Positions 53,762 through 63,124 are shown, counted from the stretch's first letter. The stretch is DNA of 64,000 nucleotides from PWPR01 sp046542315 (GCA_046542315.1 JBKHBO010000002.1:26447-90446); one strand, 5' to 3'. Made by a program: numbers and translations. The notes: generated by a model from the sequence alone, not told the origin.

Positions 53762-55905
53762 TAAAACTTTAAACTTAAAGAAATTCTTCCTTTTTCTTTA
53801 TCTAATTTTATTATTTTAACTTCTATTTGATCTCCAATAGATAGCACTTCTCCTGGATGTTTAATGTAATTACTAGATATCTCGCTGATATGGATCAAGC
53901 CATCTTGTTTAACTCCCACATCTACAAAAGCTCCAAAATCTATTACATTTCTTACTACTCCCTGCAAAATTAATCCTTCATATAAATCTTCAAATGTAGT
54001 GATTTGTCTACTAAACACCGGTTTAGGCATATTTTCTCTAGGATCATGACCAGGGCGCTTTAGTTCACTAATAATATCTTTAACAGTATGTATTCCTGCA
54101 TTTAATTCTTTAGATATTGATTTTATTTCGTTAAAATCTATTTTATCTTGCCATGACTTTTCTTCATTAACTTCATCTCTAGAAATACCTAGTTTATCTA
54201 ATATATTGTAGGTTAAATCATAAGATTCTGGGTGAATTCTCGTATTATCTAGGAATTCGTTACTTTCACGAATTCTTAAAAATCCTGCACATTGTTCGTA
54301 TGTCTTTTCTCCTATTCTAGAAACTTCTAAAAGTTCACTCCTATTAGTAAAACTGCCCTTAGATTCTCTAAAATCTATAATATTATTAGCCACACTAGAG
54401 CTAATACCAGAGATATATCTTAGTAAAGAAGAAGAGGCGGTATTTAGATCTACACCTACTGAGTTAACACAGGATACAACAATTTGCTCTAATGCATTTT
54501 CAAGAGAATTTTGATTTACATCATGCTGATACATTCCAACACCTATAGACTTAGGATCAATTTTAACTAATTCTGCGAGAGGATCTAATACTCTTCTTGC
54601 AATAGAAACAGCTCCTCTCATGGAAACATTAAGGTCAGGAAATTCTTTCCTTGCTATTTTTGAGGCTGAATATACTGAAGCACCAGCTTCATCAACAATT
54701 AAATATGAGACATTTTCAAAATTACTTAATATTTCAGCTACTAATGTTTCAGTTTCCCGACTTGCTGTGCCGTTTCCAATAGTTATTAGTTTAATATCGT
54801 GTTTTTTGATTGATTCTTTGAGTCTTTTTTTAGCACTTTCAATTTCAACTTGAGGTTGGTGTGGGTAAATCGTATAAGTTTCTAATACTGATCCGGTTTT
54901 ATTAATAATTACTACTTTACAGCCTGTCCTATAAGCTGGATCGATACCCATAATATTTAAATCTGAGATAGGTGGTTGCATCAATAAATTATATAAATTA
55001 TCTTTAAAGTTATCTATTGCCTTATTCTCAGCTTGTTCTGTCAAATGTCTTCTCACATCTCTTTCAATAGACGGTTTAATATACTTTTTATAAGCAGTCT
55101 CTACTGAATCAACTAAGAATTCTTTTACATCACTATTGATGAAGTTATTCTTTATTAAATCTCTTTTCATTCTTACTAAAATGTCTTTCTCAGGAGCTAT
55201 TACATTAATTGACAGATATTCTTCAGACTCAGCTCTATTTATAGCTAATACTCGGTGAGGAGGAATAGTAGACACCGTTTGAGAATATTTTTCATATTGC
55301 TCATACTGATCTAAATTATCTTTAAGTGCTTTTGTTTCTATATATCCGTAAGAAAGTGTTAGAGATCTTACGATTTTTCTTATGTTAATATCTTCGTTGA
55401 TCCAAGATGTAATAATGTGCTTAGCTCCTTCTAAAGCATCATCAACTTCTAAAGTGTTTTCATTCAAATAATTTTCTGCTAGATCATTAAGATTTTCATT
55501 TGTAGCTTGATCCCATATGATTGTAGCTAAAGGTTCCAAACCATTCTCTTTTGCTGTATCAGCTAAGGTTTTTCGTGTGCTTTTGAAAGGAAGGTAGATG
55601 TCTTCTAAATCTTGTAAAGTAATAGCTTCATCTAAGTTCTTTTCTATTTCATTAGTTAATTTGCCTTTTTCTTCTATTGTTTCTCTAATACTAGCTTTTC
55701 TCTCATTGAATTTTAGAAGATATTCATATTTATCTTTAATAGAGTAAATTTGTTCGTCAGTTAGGTTATTAGTAACTTCTTTACGATATCTAGCAATAAA
55801 GGGAACTGTATTTCCTTCGTTTAACAAAGATATTGTAGATTTTATGTTTTTTTCACTAATTTTTAATTCTTCAGCGATTTGCTTATATATATTCATATTT
55901 TTCAC
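53761..55905 (-). CDS. tex: Tex-family S1 RNA-binding protein
   Basis: Conserved transcription accessory protein related to eukaryotic Spt6. The order is an N-terminal helical Tex domain, a YqgF-like RNase H fold (DPAYRTGCKVVIIN, near residue 322), helix-hairpin-helix motifs (NTASSSLLRYISGIS) and a C-terminal S1 domain (GAFVDVGVKQDGLIHISEIS). The length of 714 aa is typical. The GTG start at 55905 has AAAGGAG 5 bases upstream on the minus strand. Confidence 0.94.
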   Translation of the reverse strand: MKNMNIYKQIAEELKISEKNIKSTISLLNEGNTVPFIARYRKEVTNNLTDEQIYSIKDKYEYLLKFNERKASIRETIEEKGKLTNEIEKNLDEAITLQDLEDIYLPFKSTRKTLADTAKENGLEPLATIIWDQATNENLNDLAENYLNENTLEVDDALEGAKHIITSWINEDINIRKIVRSLTLSYGYIETKALKDNLDQYEQYEKYSQTVSTIPPHRVLAINRAESEEYLSINVIAPEKDILVRMKRDLIKNNFINSDVKEFLVDSVETAYKKYIKPSIERDVRRHLTEQAENKAIDNFKDNLYNLLMQPPISDLNIMGIDPAYRTGCKVVIINKTGSVLETYTIYPHQPQVEIESAKKRLKESIKKHDIKLITIGNGTASRETETLVAEILSNFENVSYLIVDEAGASVYSASKIARKEFPDLNVSMRGAVSIARRVLDPLAELVKIDPKSIGVGMYQHDVNQNSLENALEQIVVSCVNSVGVDLNTASSSLLRYISGISSSVANNIIDFRESKGSFTNRSELLEVSRIGEKTYEQCAGFLRIRESNEFLDNTRIHPESYDLTYNILDKLGISRDEVNEEKSWQDKIDFNEIKSISKELNAGIHTVKDIISELKRPGHDPRENMPKPVFSRQITTFEDLYEGLILQGVVRNVIDFGAFVDVGVKQDGLIHISEISSNYIKHPGEVLSIGDQIEVKIIKLDKEKGRISLSLKF

Positions 55906-56019
55906 AAATACTCCTTTCGGGAAAGTTGCCTAAATAATAATAACATTTTATTAGATGTGTGCAAAGATGATGTCTAAATAAATACTTTATGATATTATAG
56001 TAATAGAGGGAGAAGTAAT

Positions 56020-56487
56020 ATGAATATTTTAATTAAAGAATTTGAAAAGAAGTACCACTCACAACTCATGAACTTAATTCAAGATGTACTTAATGAATAT
56101 GACTTTACTTTTGATGTAGGAGATATTAAAAGTGATATTAACCAGTTGAAAGATCATAAGTCGTATACAAAAAGTGCTGAAAAGTTCTGGGTTGCTTTAG
56201 ATAGTGAGAAATTAATTGGGTCAATCGCAATTAGAGATAGAAAGGATGATGAATTAGCAGAGCTAAAAAGATTTTATCTTTTGCCAGAATATCGCGGGCT
56301 TGGTATAGGTAGCAAACTTTATAATATTGCTGAAAAGTTTGCTAAAGAGAATAACTTTACGGGTATTTGGCTAGAATCATCTAGAAAATTTAAATCTGCT
56401 TCTATACTTTATAAAAGAAAAGGATTTATACTAATTGAAGAACTTGACAATGATTGGGAAGATAATCTATATCAAAAGATTTTTTAG
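56020..56487 (+). CDS. GNAT family N-acetyltransferase
   Basis: A 155-aa single GNAT domain. The acetyl-CoA-binding motif is LLPEYRGLGIGSKLYN (Q/RxxGxG/A type) at about residues 87-102, with SAILYKRKGF-like SASILYKRKGFI near the C-terminus. The preceding ELKRFYLLPEYRG resembles amino-acid or PhnO-like acetyltransferases, but the substrate cannot be named. The start ATG follows AGAGGGAGAAG. It heads a run with the unknown gene and the DNA polymerase. Confidence 0.85.
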   Translation: MNILIKEFEKKYHSQLMNLIQDVLNEYDFTFDVGDIKSDINQLKDHKSYTKSAEKFWVALDSEKLIGSIAIRDRKDDELAELKRFYLLPEYRGLGIGSKLYNIAEKFAKENNFTGIWLESSRKFKSASILYKRKGFILIEELDNDWEDNLYQKIF

Positions 56488-56501
56488 AAAGGATAGGTAC
56501 T

Positions 56502-57011
56502 ATGTCTGTTAAACTTAATTTAAATATATTGGAATCTATGATCTATTTTTGGGAAGCTGGTAAATCGGGGGAGAAAGTTGGAGAAAAATATATAAATAGT
56601 ATAGCAAATGATGAAAATATGAAACTTGTTTACAACGATGAGTTTACTGAAGACTCTGTTAGAAGGGTTCTCAGTGCTATATCTAATAGAGAAAAATTTC
56701 ATGGTAATTCTTTGGAAAGAAAATTTTGGAATAACAATATGTGGATGATGGATGATCTATCATTTATGAGAGATATGGTTAAGCCAGTAAAAACTTTAGC
56801 TATGAGTAAGATTAACGAAGATCTTAAACTAGAAGAAGACTATGAGTTGCTATTTTTACCATTATGCGATAGAAACAAATTAGTTAAAGACAATAAGATA
56901 ATTCTGAATTTTTTCAAAGTTAAACTAGATCCATTAGATTATAAGAGAGTTGAATATAATGATAAACCAATATATGATTATATAGAAGAGGTCATAGAAA
57001 GTTTAAGATAG
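56502..57011 (+). CDS. Unknown 169-aa soluble protein
   Basis: I cannot assign a function with confidence. The protein is acidic, soluble and probably mostly helical, with an unusual methionine- and tryptophan-rich stretch near the middle (FWNNNMWMMDDLSFM). The C-terminus YNDKPIYDYIEEVIESLR is acidic and helical. It sits 14 bases after the GNAT gene and 10 bases before the polymerase gene, so the three are probably one operon. Confidence 0.65.
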   Translation: MSVKLNLNILESMIYFWEAGKSGEKVGEKYINSIANDENMKLVYNDEFTEDSVRRVLSAISNREKFHGNSLERKFWNNNMWMMDDLSFMRDMVKPVKTLAMSKINEDLKLEEDYELLFLPLCDRNKLVKDNKIILNFFKVKLDPLDYKRVEYNDKPIYDYIEEVIESLR

Positions 57012-57021
57012 GAAGTTTTTA

Positions 57022-58821
57022 ATGAGTGAGAAAAAGCATATGATTAAAATGAGTGAGAGCGGTCAGTTAAGTTTTGGGGATATAACCAAAACTTTATCTG
57101 ACCTTCCTTCATTTAAAACACCCAAATGGGAAATTATTGATACTAAAGAGCAATTAGAAGTTATAGCACTTGAATTAGCAAAACTGAATGTTATTGGATT
57201 AGACATTGAGACAACCGGTCTTGATCCATATTTTAGTGATGTTAGACTTATACAGATTTCACCTAGCGAGGATTTAACTTATGTTTTAGACATGAAGAAA
57301 ATAAAAAGTTTAGAATCATTAAAGCATGTTTTTTCTGCTGAAAAACCAGTAAAAGTTATCCATAATGCAGTTTTTGAACAAAAATTTTTGAAGTATAAAT
57401 ATGATCTAAAATTTGGAAATATTTTTGATACAATGCTAGCAAATAAATTAATATATAATGGAATTTATAAAAGTAATTCTTTACAAGAAGTTGTCAAAGA
57501 TCAATTGGGGTTATTTCTAGATAAAGACATGCAAACCAGTTCATGGCAAGATTCTGATTTATCAAGAATGCAACTTGATTACGCATCAAAAGATTCTGCA
57601 ATTTTGCTACCATTAAGAGAAAAACAAATAGAGAAAATTATTGAGTATAAACTTGTAGAGGTTGCAAAGCTTGAATTTGATTGTACTAAAGCGGTTACTG
57701 AGATTGAGCATAATGGTGTTTTTATAGATAAAACTATTCTTGATGAGTTCAAAAAAGAGATCGAGGAAAGATTACAAGCTTTAACAATTTCTCTAAGGAA
57801 GTTTTTTGGAGACATAAACATTAACTCTTACAAACAAATAAGTGCAGTATTAGCTAGTAAGGGGATTTATACAGAGAACACTAGTGAGAGTGAGTTAAAA
57901 GCATATGCTAATGAGTATCCTGCGATAAAAGACTTTATAGAGTATAAAAGTTTATATAAAAAGCTGACCAGTACTATTGAGTCTCTTGAAAATAATATAA
58001 ATAAAAAAACTAAGAGAGTACATTCAAGTTACAACCAAATGGGTGCTACAAGTGGGAGGATGAGTAGTCATAATCCTAATTTACAAAACATTCCCAGAGG
58101 TGAGATGAGAAGTATTTTTAGAGCTCCTAATAATAGAAAATTAATAATAGCTGACTACAGTCAAATAGAGCTGCGAATAATTGCAGAAATAAGTGAAGAT
58201 CCAACATTAATTAATGCTTTCAGGTCAAATCAGGATATCCATAATATAACAGCATCAATAATTACTCATAAAGACATTGATGGGATAACAAAAGATGATC
58301 GTCAAAAAGCAAAAGCTGTTAATTTTGGTCTAGTTTATGGTATGGGTGCTAAAGGTCTTGTGCGATATGCGAGTAGTAGTTTTAATATAGAAATGAGTAA
58401 TGTCGAAGCGGAAGAGGTATATTATAAGTTTTTTCAAAAATATGAGGGGATAAGAATATGGCACAATAAAGTTAAAGCAAGTTCGAATGATATTGAATAT
58501 TTAGAGACACTTAGCGGCAGGAAAAGATTTTTCAAAAGTGATAAAAGACATTATGCTGAATTATTTAATACACCAGTACAAGGGACTGGTGCAGATATTT
58601 TGAAATTAGCACTAATATATTTACATGAAGAATTTGATAATTCTTCTACTATGTTGATTAACACTGTCCATGATGAAGTTATAGTTGAGTGTGATGAAAA
58701 TAAAGCAGAAAGTATTTCAAAAATAGTAAATAACCTTATGGTTAGTGCCGGTAATAAGTATATAAAAAAAGTACCTGTAGTTGTTGATGTAAATATTGCT
58801 AATACTTGGGCTGAGAAATAA
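57022..58821 (+). CDS. polA: Family A DNA polymerase with 3'-5' exonuclease, no 5' nuclease
   Basis: Polymerase I-type enzyme lacking the N-terminal 5' nuclease (599 aa against about 880 for full PolA). The 3'-5' exonuclease domain has Exo I LDIETTGLDP and Exo III YASKDSAILL, with acidic residues intact. The polymerase domain has motif A IADYSQIELRI, motif B RQKAKAVNFGLVYG and motif C VHDEVIVE. It could be the only PolA or a second, phage-like enzyme; the window shows no phage genes. The ATG at 57022 is preceded by ATAGGAAG. thpR follows after 16 bases. Confidence 0.9.
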   Translation: MSEKKHMIKMSESGQLSFGDITKTLSDLPSFKTPKWEIIDTKEQLEVIALELAKLNVIGLDIETTGLDPYFSDVRLIQISPSEDLTYVLDMKKIKSLESLKHVFSAEKPVKVIHNAVFEQKFLKYKYDLKFGNIFDTMLANKLIYNGIYKSNSLQEVVKDQLGLFLDKDMQTSSWQDSDLSRMQLDYASKDSAILLPLREKQIEKIIEYKLVEVAKLEFDCTKAVTEIEHNGVFIDKTILDEFKKEIEERLQALTISLRKFFGDININSYKQISAVLASKGIYTENTSESELKAYANEYPAIKDFIEYKSLYKKLTSTIESLENNINKKTKRVHSSYNQMGATSGRMSSHNPNLQNIPRGEMRSIFRAPNNRKLIIADYSQIELRIIAEISEDPTLINAFRSNQDIHNITASIITHKDIDGITKDDRQKAKAVNFGLVYGMGAKGLVRYASSSFNIEMSNVEAEEVYYKFFQKYEGIRIWHNKVKASSNDIEYLETLSGRKRFFKSDKRHYAELFNTPVQGTGADILKLALIYLHEEFDNSSTMLINTVHDEVIVECDENKAESISKIVNNLMVSAGNKYIKKVPVVVDVNIANTWAEK

Positions 58822-58837
58822 AGAGGTGTAATAGAAA

Positions 58838-59374
58838 TTGAGAGCATTCTTTGCAATTAATTTTCAACAAGAGTTTAAAGAAAAGATTTTTTGTTATGCA
58901 GAAAGTTTTCTTAGGAATAACTTTAGAGAATTTAGACAAGTTAAAAGAGAAAATATTCATATAACAATACACTTTTTAGGTAGTATAAAAAATGATCCAA
59001 AACTTTTAATAGAAAGATTTAAAAATTTATTAATTCCGTATTCAACGTTTAAAATAGATTTAAATCATTTCGATTATTTTAATACTAGAAAAGGAAAGTT
59101 AGTATGGATAGGTGTAAAACATAATAATAATTTAACAAATATTGCTAATTTAATAAGAGAAGAGTTTTCTGATATCAATAAAGAAACAAGAGAGTTTTTA
59201 CCTCACATAACAATAGCTAGAGATGCTTCAATGAAATATAATATTTTTGATAAGGATGAAATAAATTTATCTTTACCTGTAAAAGAGATTTCACTAATGA
59301 AAAGTGAATTCACGCATAAGGGGGTAATTTATAGGGAAATATTTAATAAACCACTTAATAGGAAGGATATTTAA
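58838..59374 (+). CDS. thpR: RNA 2',3'-cyclic phosphodiesterase (2H family)
   Basis: 2H phosphoesterase (formerly 2'-5' RNA ligase). The two HxTx motifs are in NIHITIHFLG and PHITIARD. The N-terminus MRAFFAINF is typical. The length of 178 aa is standard. The TTG start follows AAGAGGTG, whose first base is just after the polymerase stop. Its physiological RNA substrate is not known in most bacteria. Confidence 0.92.
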   Translation: MRAFFAINFQQEFKEKIFCYAESFLRNNFREFRQVKRENIHITIHFLGSIKNDPKLLIERFKNLLIPYSTFKIDLNHFDYFNTRKGKLVWIGVKHNNNLTNIANLIREEFSDINKETREFLPHITIARDASMKYNIFDKDEINLSLPVKEISLMKSEFTHKGVIYREIFNKPLNRKDI

Positions 59375-59426
59375 CTATAAACTAGAATATATAAGAGTAA
59401 AATATATTATACAAGGAGATGGATTT

Positions 59427-60305
59427 ATGATTAAAGGTATATTTGCACCTATTCCAACACCATTTAAAAATGATATCATCGATTACGATGCTATGAAGTC
59501 TAATTTAGAAAAATGGAATAAGACAAAACTAGCTGGTGTTGTAGTTCTTGGATCAAATGGTGAATTTGCATATTTGTCATATCAAGAAAAAGTAGACTTA
59601 ATGAAGTTTGTTAGAGAAAATTTAAGTAAAGATAAAATGGTAATTGCAGGGACTGGTTGTGAATCAACGAGAGAAACAATTGCATTAAGTAAGGAAGCAG
59701 CAGAAATTGGATGTGATGCAGCTTTAGTATTAACTCCACATTATTATAAAGGGGCCATGTCTGATCAAGCACTGCATGATTATTTTGTTAGTGTAGCAGA
59801 CGAAGTGCCTATACCAATAATGTTATATAATATGCCTAGAAATGCTGGATTAAATATGTCTAGCGATTTAGTAATCAGTTTGTCTAAACATGACAATATT
59901 GCTGGTATTAAAGATAGCTCGGGGAACATTGTTCAAATAGCTGAAGTTTGTGCTAACACTGAAGATGATTTTTCTGTTTTCGCTGGATCAGGGTCTTTTC
60001 TTTTCCCAGCTTTAGCTTTAGGGGCTGTAGGTGGTACTTTAGCGGTTGCTAATATTATGCCTAATCAATGTGTTGAAGTATATGAAAATGCTATAAATGG
60101 AAATTATGAAGAAGCTAGAATTGGTCAGTATAAATTGCTTAAGCCTAATAAAGCAGTAACTGCTCAATATGGAATTGCTGGTTTGAAAGAGGCATTAAAT
60201 TTATTAGGATATCAAGGTGGTTATGTTAGAAAGCCAATGATGGATGCTTCACCAAAAGTGAAAGAATCAATTAAAAGTATTTTAGAAGAAGCTAATTTAA
60301 TTTAA
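59427..60305 (+). CDS. 4-hydroxy-2-oxoglutarate aldolase-like protein (DHDPS/NAL superfamily)
   Basis: TIM-barrel class I aldolase of 292 aa. The Schiff-base lysine is K162 (GIKDSSGN), the catalytic tyrosine is Y134 (LYNMPRN), and GSNGEF lies at residues 42-47. The GSNGEF motif, AGTGCEST and PNKAVTAQYGIAGLK resemble human HOGA1 more than bacterial DapA, which usually has GTTGE. This suggests cleavage of 4-hydroxy-2-oxoglutarate to pyruvate and glyoxylate. The next gene can consume glyoxylate, which supports the call. Dihydrodipicolinate synthase remains possible. The ATG follows AAGGAGATG. Confidence 0.78.
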   Translation: MIKGIFAPIPTPFKNDIIDYDAMKSNLEKWNKTKLAGVVVLGSNGEFAYLSYQEKVDLMKFVRENLSKDKMVIAGTGCESTRETIALSKEAAEIGCDAALVLTPHYYKGAMSDQALHDYFVSVADEVPIPIMLYNMPRNAGLNMSSDLVISLSKHDNIAGIKDSSGNIVQIAEVCANTEDDFSVFAGSGSFLFPALALGAVGGTLAVANIMPNQCVEVYENAINGNYEEARIGQYKLLKPNKAVTAQYGIAGLKEALNLLGYQGGYVRKPMMDASPKVKESIKSILEEANLI

Positions 60306-60329
60306 GAAAATAATAAGGAGAGTTGATTT

Positions 60330-61478
60330 ATGAGAGAAGAATTACTACTAATACCTGGACCTACACCTGTTAAAAAAGAGATATTAGAAGCACTTTCTAA
60401 AGAAACAGTTAGTCATGTTGACCCTAGGATGGTAAAATCCTTTCAAAACTCACTTGAATATACAAAGAAACTATTTTCATGTGATGGAGAGGTATTTATT
60501 ATTTCAGGATCAGGTACGTTAGCAATGGAAATGGCTTTAGTGAACACAGTTGCTCCAGGAGAAAAAATCTTAATCTTGAGTCACGGTTATTTTGGCGATA
60601 GGTTCACCCAACTTGCAGATAGTTTTGGAATAAACTATGATATTATTCAAGCAGAGTGGGGTAAGCATGTTGCCTTAGAAGATGTAAAGAGTGCCTTAGA
60701 AGAGAATGAATACAAAGCAGTCACAATTACTCACGTTGATACTTCTACAGGCGTACAAGCCAATTTAGAACAGTTAATACCTGAGATTAAAAAATACAAA
60801 TCTCTAGTTATATTAGATGGAGTTTGTGCAACTGCAGGTATTCAAGAAGACATGAGATATGACTATGGAGAAGATGCTACCATTGATATAGTCTTAACTG
60901 GAAGTCAGAAAGCTATTGGTGTCCCACCAGGACTTGGTATTATAGCTTTTTCAAAAAAAGCTTTAGCTGCTAGAGATAAACTAGAAACTATTAATGCATA
61001 TTATGCTGATATTAAAAGATGGTTGCCTATTATGCATGACCCAAGTAAATATTATGCTACTCCTTCTGTTAATATGATATGGGCTTATGAGAAAGCCATG
61101 GAGATTATCTTTGAAGAAGGATTAAATAGCAGATTCCAAAGGCATATTAAGTATGCTAAAGCAATTAAGAGTTCTTTAGCTGCTTATGGAATGAAAATAG
61201 TTGCAGATGAAGAAATAGCAGCAGCAACTATGTCATGTGTTACATACCCTGAAGGAATTAGTGACTCTGAATTTAGAAGTAAATGTTATCAAAAAGGACT
61301 AGTTTTAGCTGGAGGATTAGGAGATTTTGCTGGCAAAACTTTTAGAATAGGACATATGGGAAATACTACAAAGGAACAATTAAGAAAAGCAGTAGTAACT
61401 ATCGGTGAGGTTCTAAAAGATATGGGAGTAACAGTAGATCTTATAAAAGCTACAAAAGAATTTGATAAACTTATGTAA
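60330..61478 (+). CDS. Alanine-glyoxylate / serine-pyruvate-type aminotransferase
   Basis: Class V fold type I PLP aminotransferase of 382 aa, in the AGXT/SPT branch. The N-terminus LLLIPGPTPV and the PLP lysine K194 in TGSQKAIGVPPG are characteristic. VTITHVDTSTGVQ and ILDGVCATAG complete the PLP site. With the upstream aldolase it could turn 4-hydroxy-2-oxoglutarate-derived glyoxylate into glycine. A phosphonate or serine-glyoxylate specificity is also possible. It starts 24 bases after the aldolase stop and ends before a strong terminator. Confidence 0.85.
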   Translation: MREELLLIPGPTPVKKEILEALSKETVSHVDPRMVKSFQNSLEYTKKLFSCDGEVFIISGSGTLAMEMALVNTVAPGEKILILSHGYFGDRFTQLADSFGINYDIIQAEWGKHVALEDVKSALEENEYKAVTITHVDTSTGVQANLEQLIPEIKKYKSLVILDGVCATAGIQEDMRYDYGEDATIDIVLTGSQKAIGVPPGLGIIAFSKKALAARDKLETINAYYADIKRWLPIMHDPSKYYATPSVNMIWAYEKAMEIIFEEGLNSRFQRHIKYAKAIKSSLAAYGMKIVADEEIAAATMSCVTYPEGISDSEFRSKCYQKGLVLAGGLGDFAGKTFRIGHMGNTTKEQLRKAVVTIGEVLKDMGVTVDLIKATKEFDKLM

Positions 61479-61532
61479 ATAAGTAAGAGAATTTGCCACA
61501 TTTAGGGGCGATCAAATAGAGTTTGTAATTTA

Positions 61533-61579
61533 CAAAAACAGCATCGTCACTGTGATATGGCGATGCTGTTTTTGTTTTT
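61533..61579 (+). terminator. Strong terminator after the aldolase-aminotransferase pair
   Basis: CAAAAACAGCATCG 61533-61546 pairs perfectly with CGATGCTGTTTTTG 61561-61574 around a 14-base loop, followed by five T. The A-rich 5' arm means it could also work on the opposite strand. Confidence 0.85.
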
Positions 61580-61687
61580 CTCGAAAGCAAATTTACAGAA
61601 ATAATGATATCCTGTTGTCTGCTGATGTAAGATCTCGTCAAAATATTTTTTTTTTATAAATATAATTTTGGTTAGGGGAAAATAAAG

Positions 61688-61930
61688 ATGGAAAAAAAGA
61701 TATTACCAAGTATACTTGGTGGTTTAATTGGTCTTATTATTGGTGTCTTAGGAGGCGGATTTATTGGATTAATCATTGGCGGAACATTTTTAGGCGGATT
61801 TGATATTTACAAGAATACAGGAATTGAAGGATATGAGCTTACTGCTTATTTAGGAGCTATAATTGGAGGTGTTTTTGTAACTTTCTGGGGAGTTAAATAT
61901 GCATTGAGAAAAGTTGATAAGAACAAATAA
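61688..61930 (+). CDS. Small glycine-rich membrane protein
   Basis: No family recognised. The 80-aa product has hydrophobic, glycine-rich segments at about residues 7-36 and 52-70 (SILGGLIGLIIGVLGGGFIG, then YLGAIIGGVFVTFWGVK). The short charged tail ALRKVDKNK fits the positive-inside rule for a cytoplasmic C-terminus. The ATG follows TTAGGGG. It stands alone between two terminators, so it is its own transcript. Confidence 0.65.
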   Translation: MEKKILPSILGGLIGLIIGVLGGGFIGLIIGGTFLGGFDIYKNTGIEGYELTAYLGAIIGGVFVTFWGVKYALRKVDKNK

Positions 61931-61945
61931 AAGTATTGGATTAGT

Positions 61946-61979
61946 AAAAGACCAGCAAAAAACTGCTGGTCTTTTTAGT
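61946..61979. terminator. Bidirectional terminator
   Basis: AAAAGACCAGCA 61946-61957 pairs with TGCTGGTCTTTT 61964-61975 around loop AAAAAC. The T-rich 3' side and A-rich 5' side allow use in both directions, between the small membrane protein gene and the convergent amidohydrolase. Confidence 0.8.
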
Positions 61980-61992
61980 TCCATTTTATTTT

Positions 61993-63123
61993 TTATGCTT
62001 GATAAAAGATTTTATCGTTAATTATAGTTTTTTCTAATTTTGTATAAATTGAGAATGGATCTCCATCCCAAATTGTTAAATCCGCATCTTTTCCCACTTC
62101 AAGACTTCCAACTAAGTTATCAATATTCATAAACTTTGCAGGGGTTAATGTATAAGCTTTTAATGTCTGTTCTCTAGATAAACCTTCTGCATGTGTTAAA
62201 GCTAATTGAATATTAGCATATTGAATAGGGAAGAATGGGTGGTCAGAAATAATAGAGAATTCTACGCCAGCATCGTCTAAAACTTTTGCAGTCTTAAAAG
62301 AAATGCTTTGAGTCTCAATTTTAGCTCTGTTCCAAAAAGAAGGACCTAAATTTATTTTAATCTTCTTAGATGCAAGTTTTTCTGCTATTCTTGCACTATC
62401 TGTTCCATGTTCAATTTGGATATCTAAGTCAAACTCTTCAGCAATTCTTATAGCAGTTAAAATGTCATCAGCTCTATGGGCATGAATTCTAAGAGGCACT
62501 TCTTTTTCTAAAACTTTTACTAAAGGCTTCAATTCAAAATCTATACTTTCATCTCTATCAAGTAAGTCTTTTACTTTAGAAAGGGTCTTTCTGATTGCAT
62601 AGGCATTTCCCATTCTCGTAGCAGGAAACTTATTTAACTCTTTTCCATAAAATCCTTTAGGGTTTTCCCCTAACGCTGCTTTCATACCTACATATTCATT
62701 AATTATCATTTCATTTAATGATTTGCCACCAGTTTTAGAAGCACACATCATCCCACCGATATTATTGGATGATCCTGGAGTTATACATACAGTAGTTACT
62801 CCTCCAGCTAAAGCATCTTTATAGCTTGAGTGATTAATATTAATAGAATCAATTGCTCTAACATGTGGAGTAATTGGGTCTGTAGCCTCATTACCATCAG
62901 CACTACTTGATCCTTCGCCTTCACCCCAAATCCCTATATGTGTATGCGCATCTATTAAGCCAGGAAGAATATATTTATTTGCACAGTCAATTTCTTTATA
63001 CTCTTTTGAGTACTCTTTCATTGGTCCAATGTATTTAATTTTACCTTTTTCTGTAAGAATTAGACCATTCTCAATTATTTTAGAAGATACAGGCTCTATA
63101 ATGGCATTCTTATAAGCAATCAT
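61993..63123 (-). CDS. Amidohydrolase, imidazolonepropionase-like (copy 2 of tandem pair)
   Basis: Metal-dependent amidohydrolase of COG1228 type, 376 aa. Metal ligands are expected in DAHTHIGIWGEG (HxH), HAHRADD, EHGTD and SDHPFF; the C-terminal SLEVGKDADLTIWDGDP is typical. ATG 63123 has GAGGGAA about 7 bases upstream and begins 1 base after the stop of the upstream paralogue. The in-frame codon at 63144 would overlap that gene. The substrate is unknown. Confidence 0.87.
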   Translation of the reverse strand: MIAYKNAIIEPVSSKIIENGLILTEKGKIKYIGPMKEYSKEYKEIDCANKYILPGLIDAHTHIGIWGEGEGSSSADGNEATDPITPHVRAIDSININHSSYKDALAGGVTTVCITPGSSNNIGGMMCASKTGGKSLNEMIINEYVGMKAALGENPKGFYGKELNKFPATRMGNAYAIRKTLSKVKDLLDRDESIDFELKPLVKVLEKEVPLRIHAHRADDILTAIRIAEEFDLDIQIEHGTDSARIAEKLASKKIKINLGPSFWNRAKIETQSISFKTAKVLDDAGVEFSIISDHPFFPIQYANIQLALTHAEGLSREQTLKAYTLTPAKFMNIDNLVGSLEVGKDADLTIWDGDPFSIYTKLEKTIINDKIFYQA

Positions 63124-63124
63124 G

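Noticed and set aside
57022..58821. Prophage remnant around the short DNA polymerase
   Set aside because: Neighbours are ordinary chromosomal genes (GNAT, thpR, tex, ligA) with the same composition and no phage genes.
59427..60305. Plain dihydrodipicolinate synthase (dapA)
   Set aside because: The motif is GSNGE and not the usual GTTGE, the closest remembered match is HOGA1, and the neighbour is a glyoxylate-type aminotransferase. It is kept as an alternative and not excluded.
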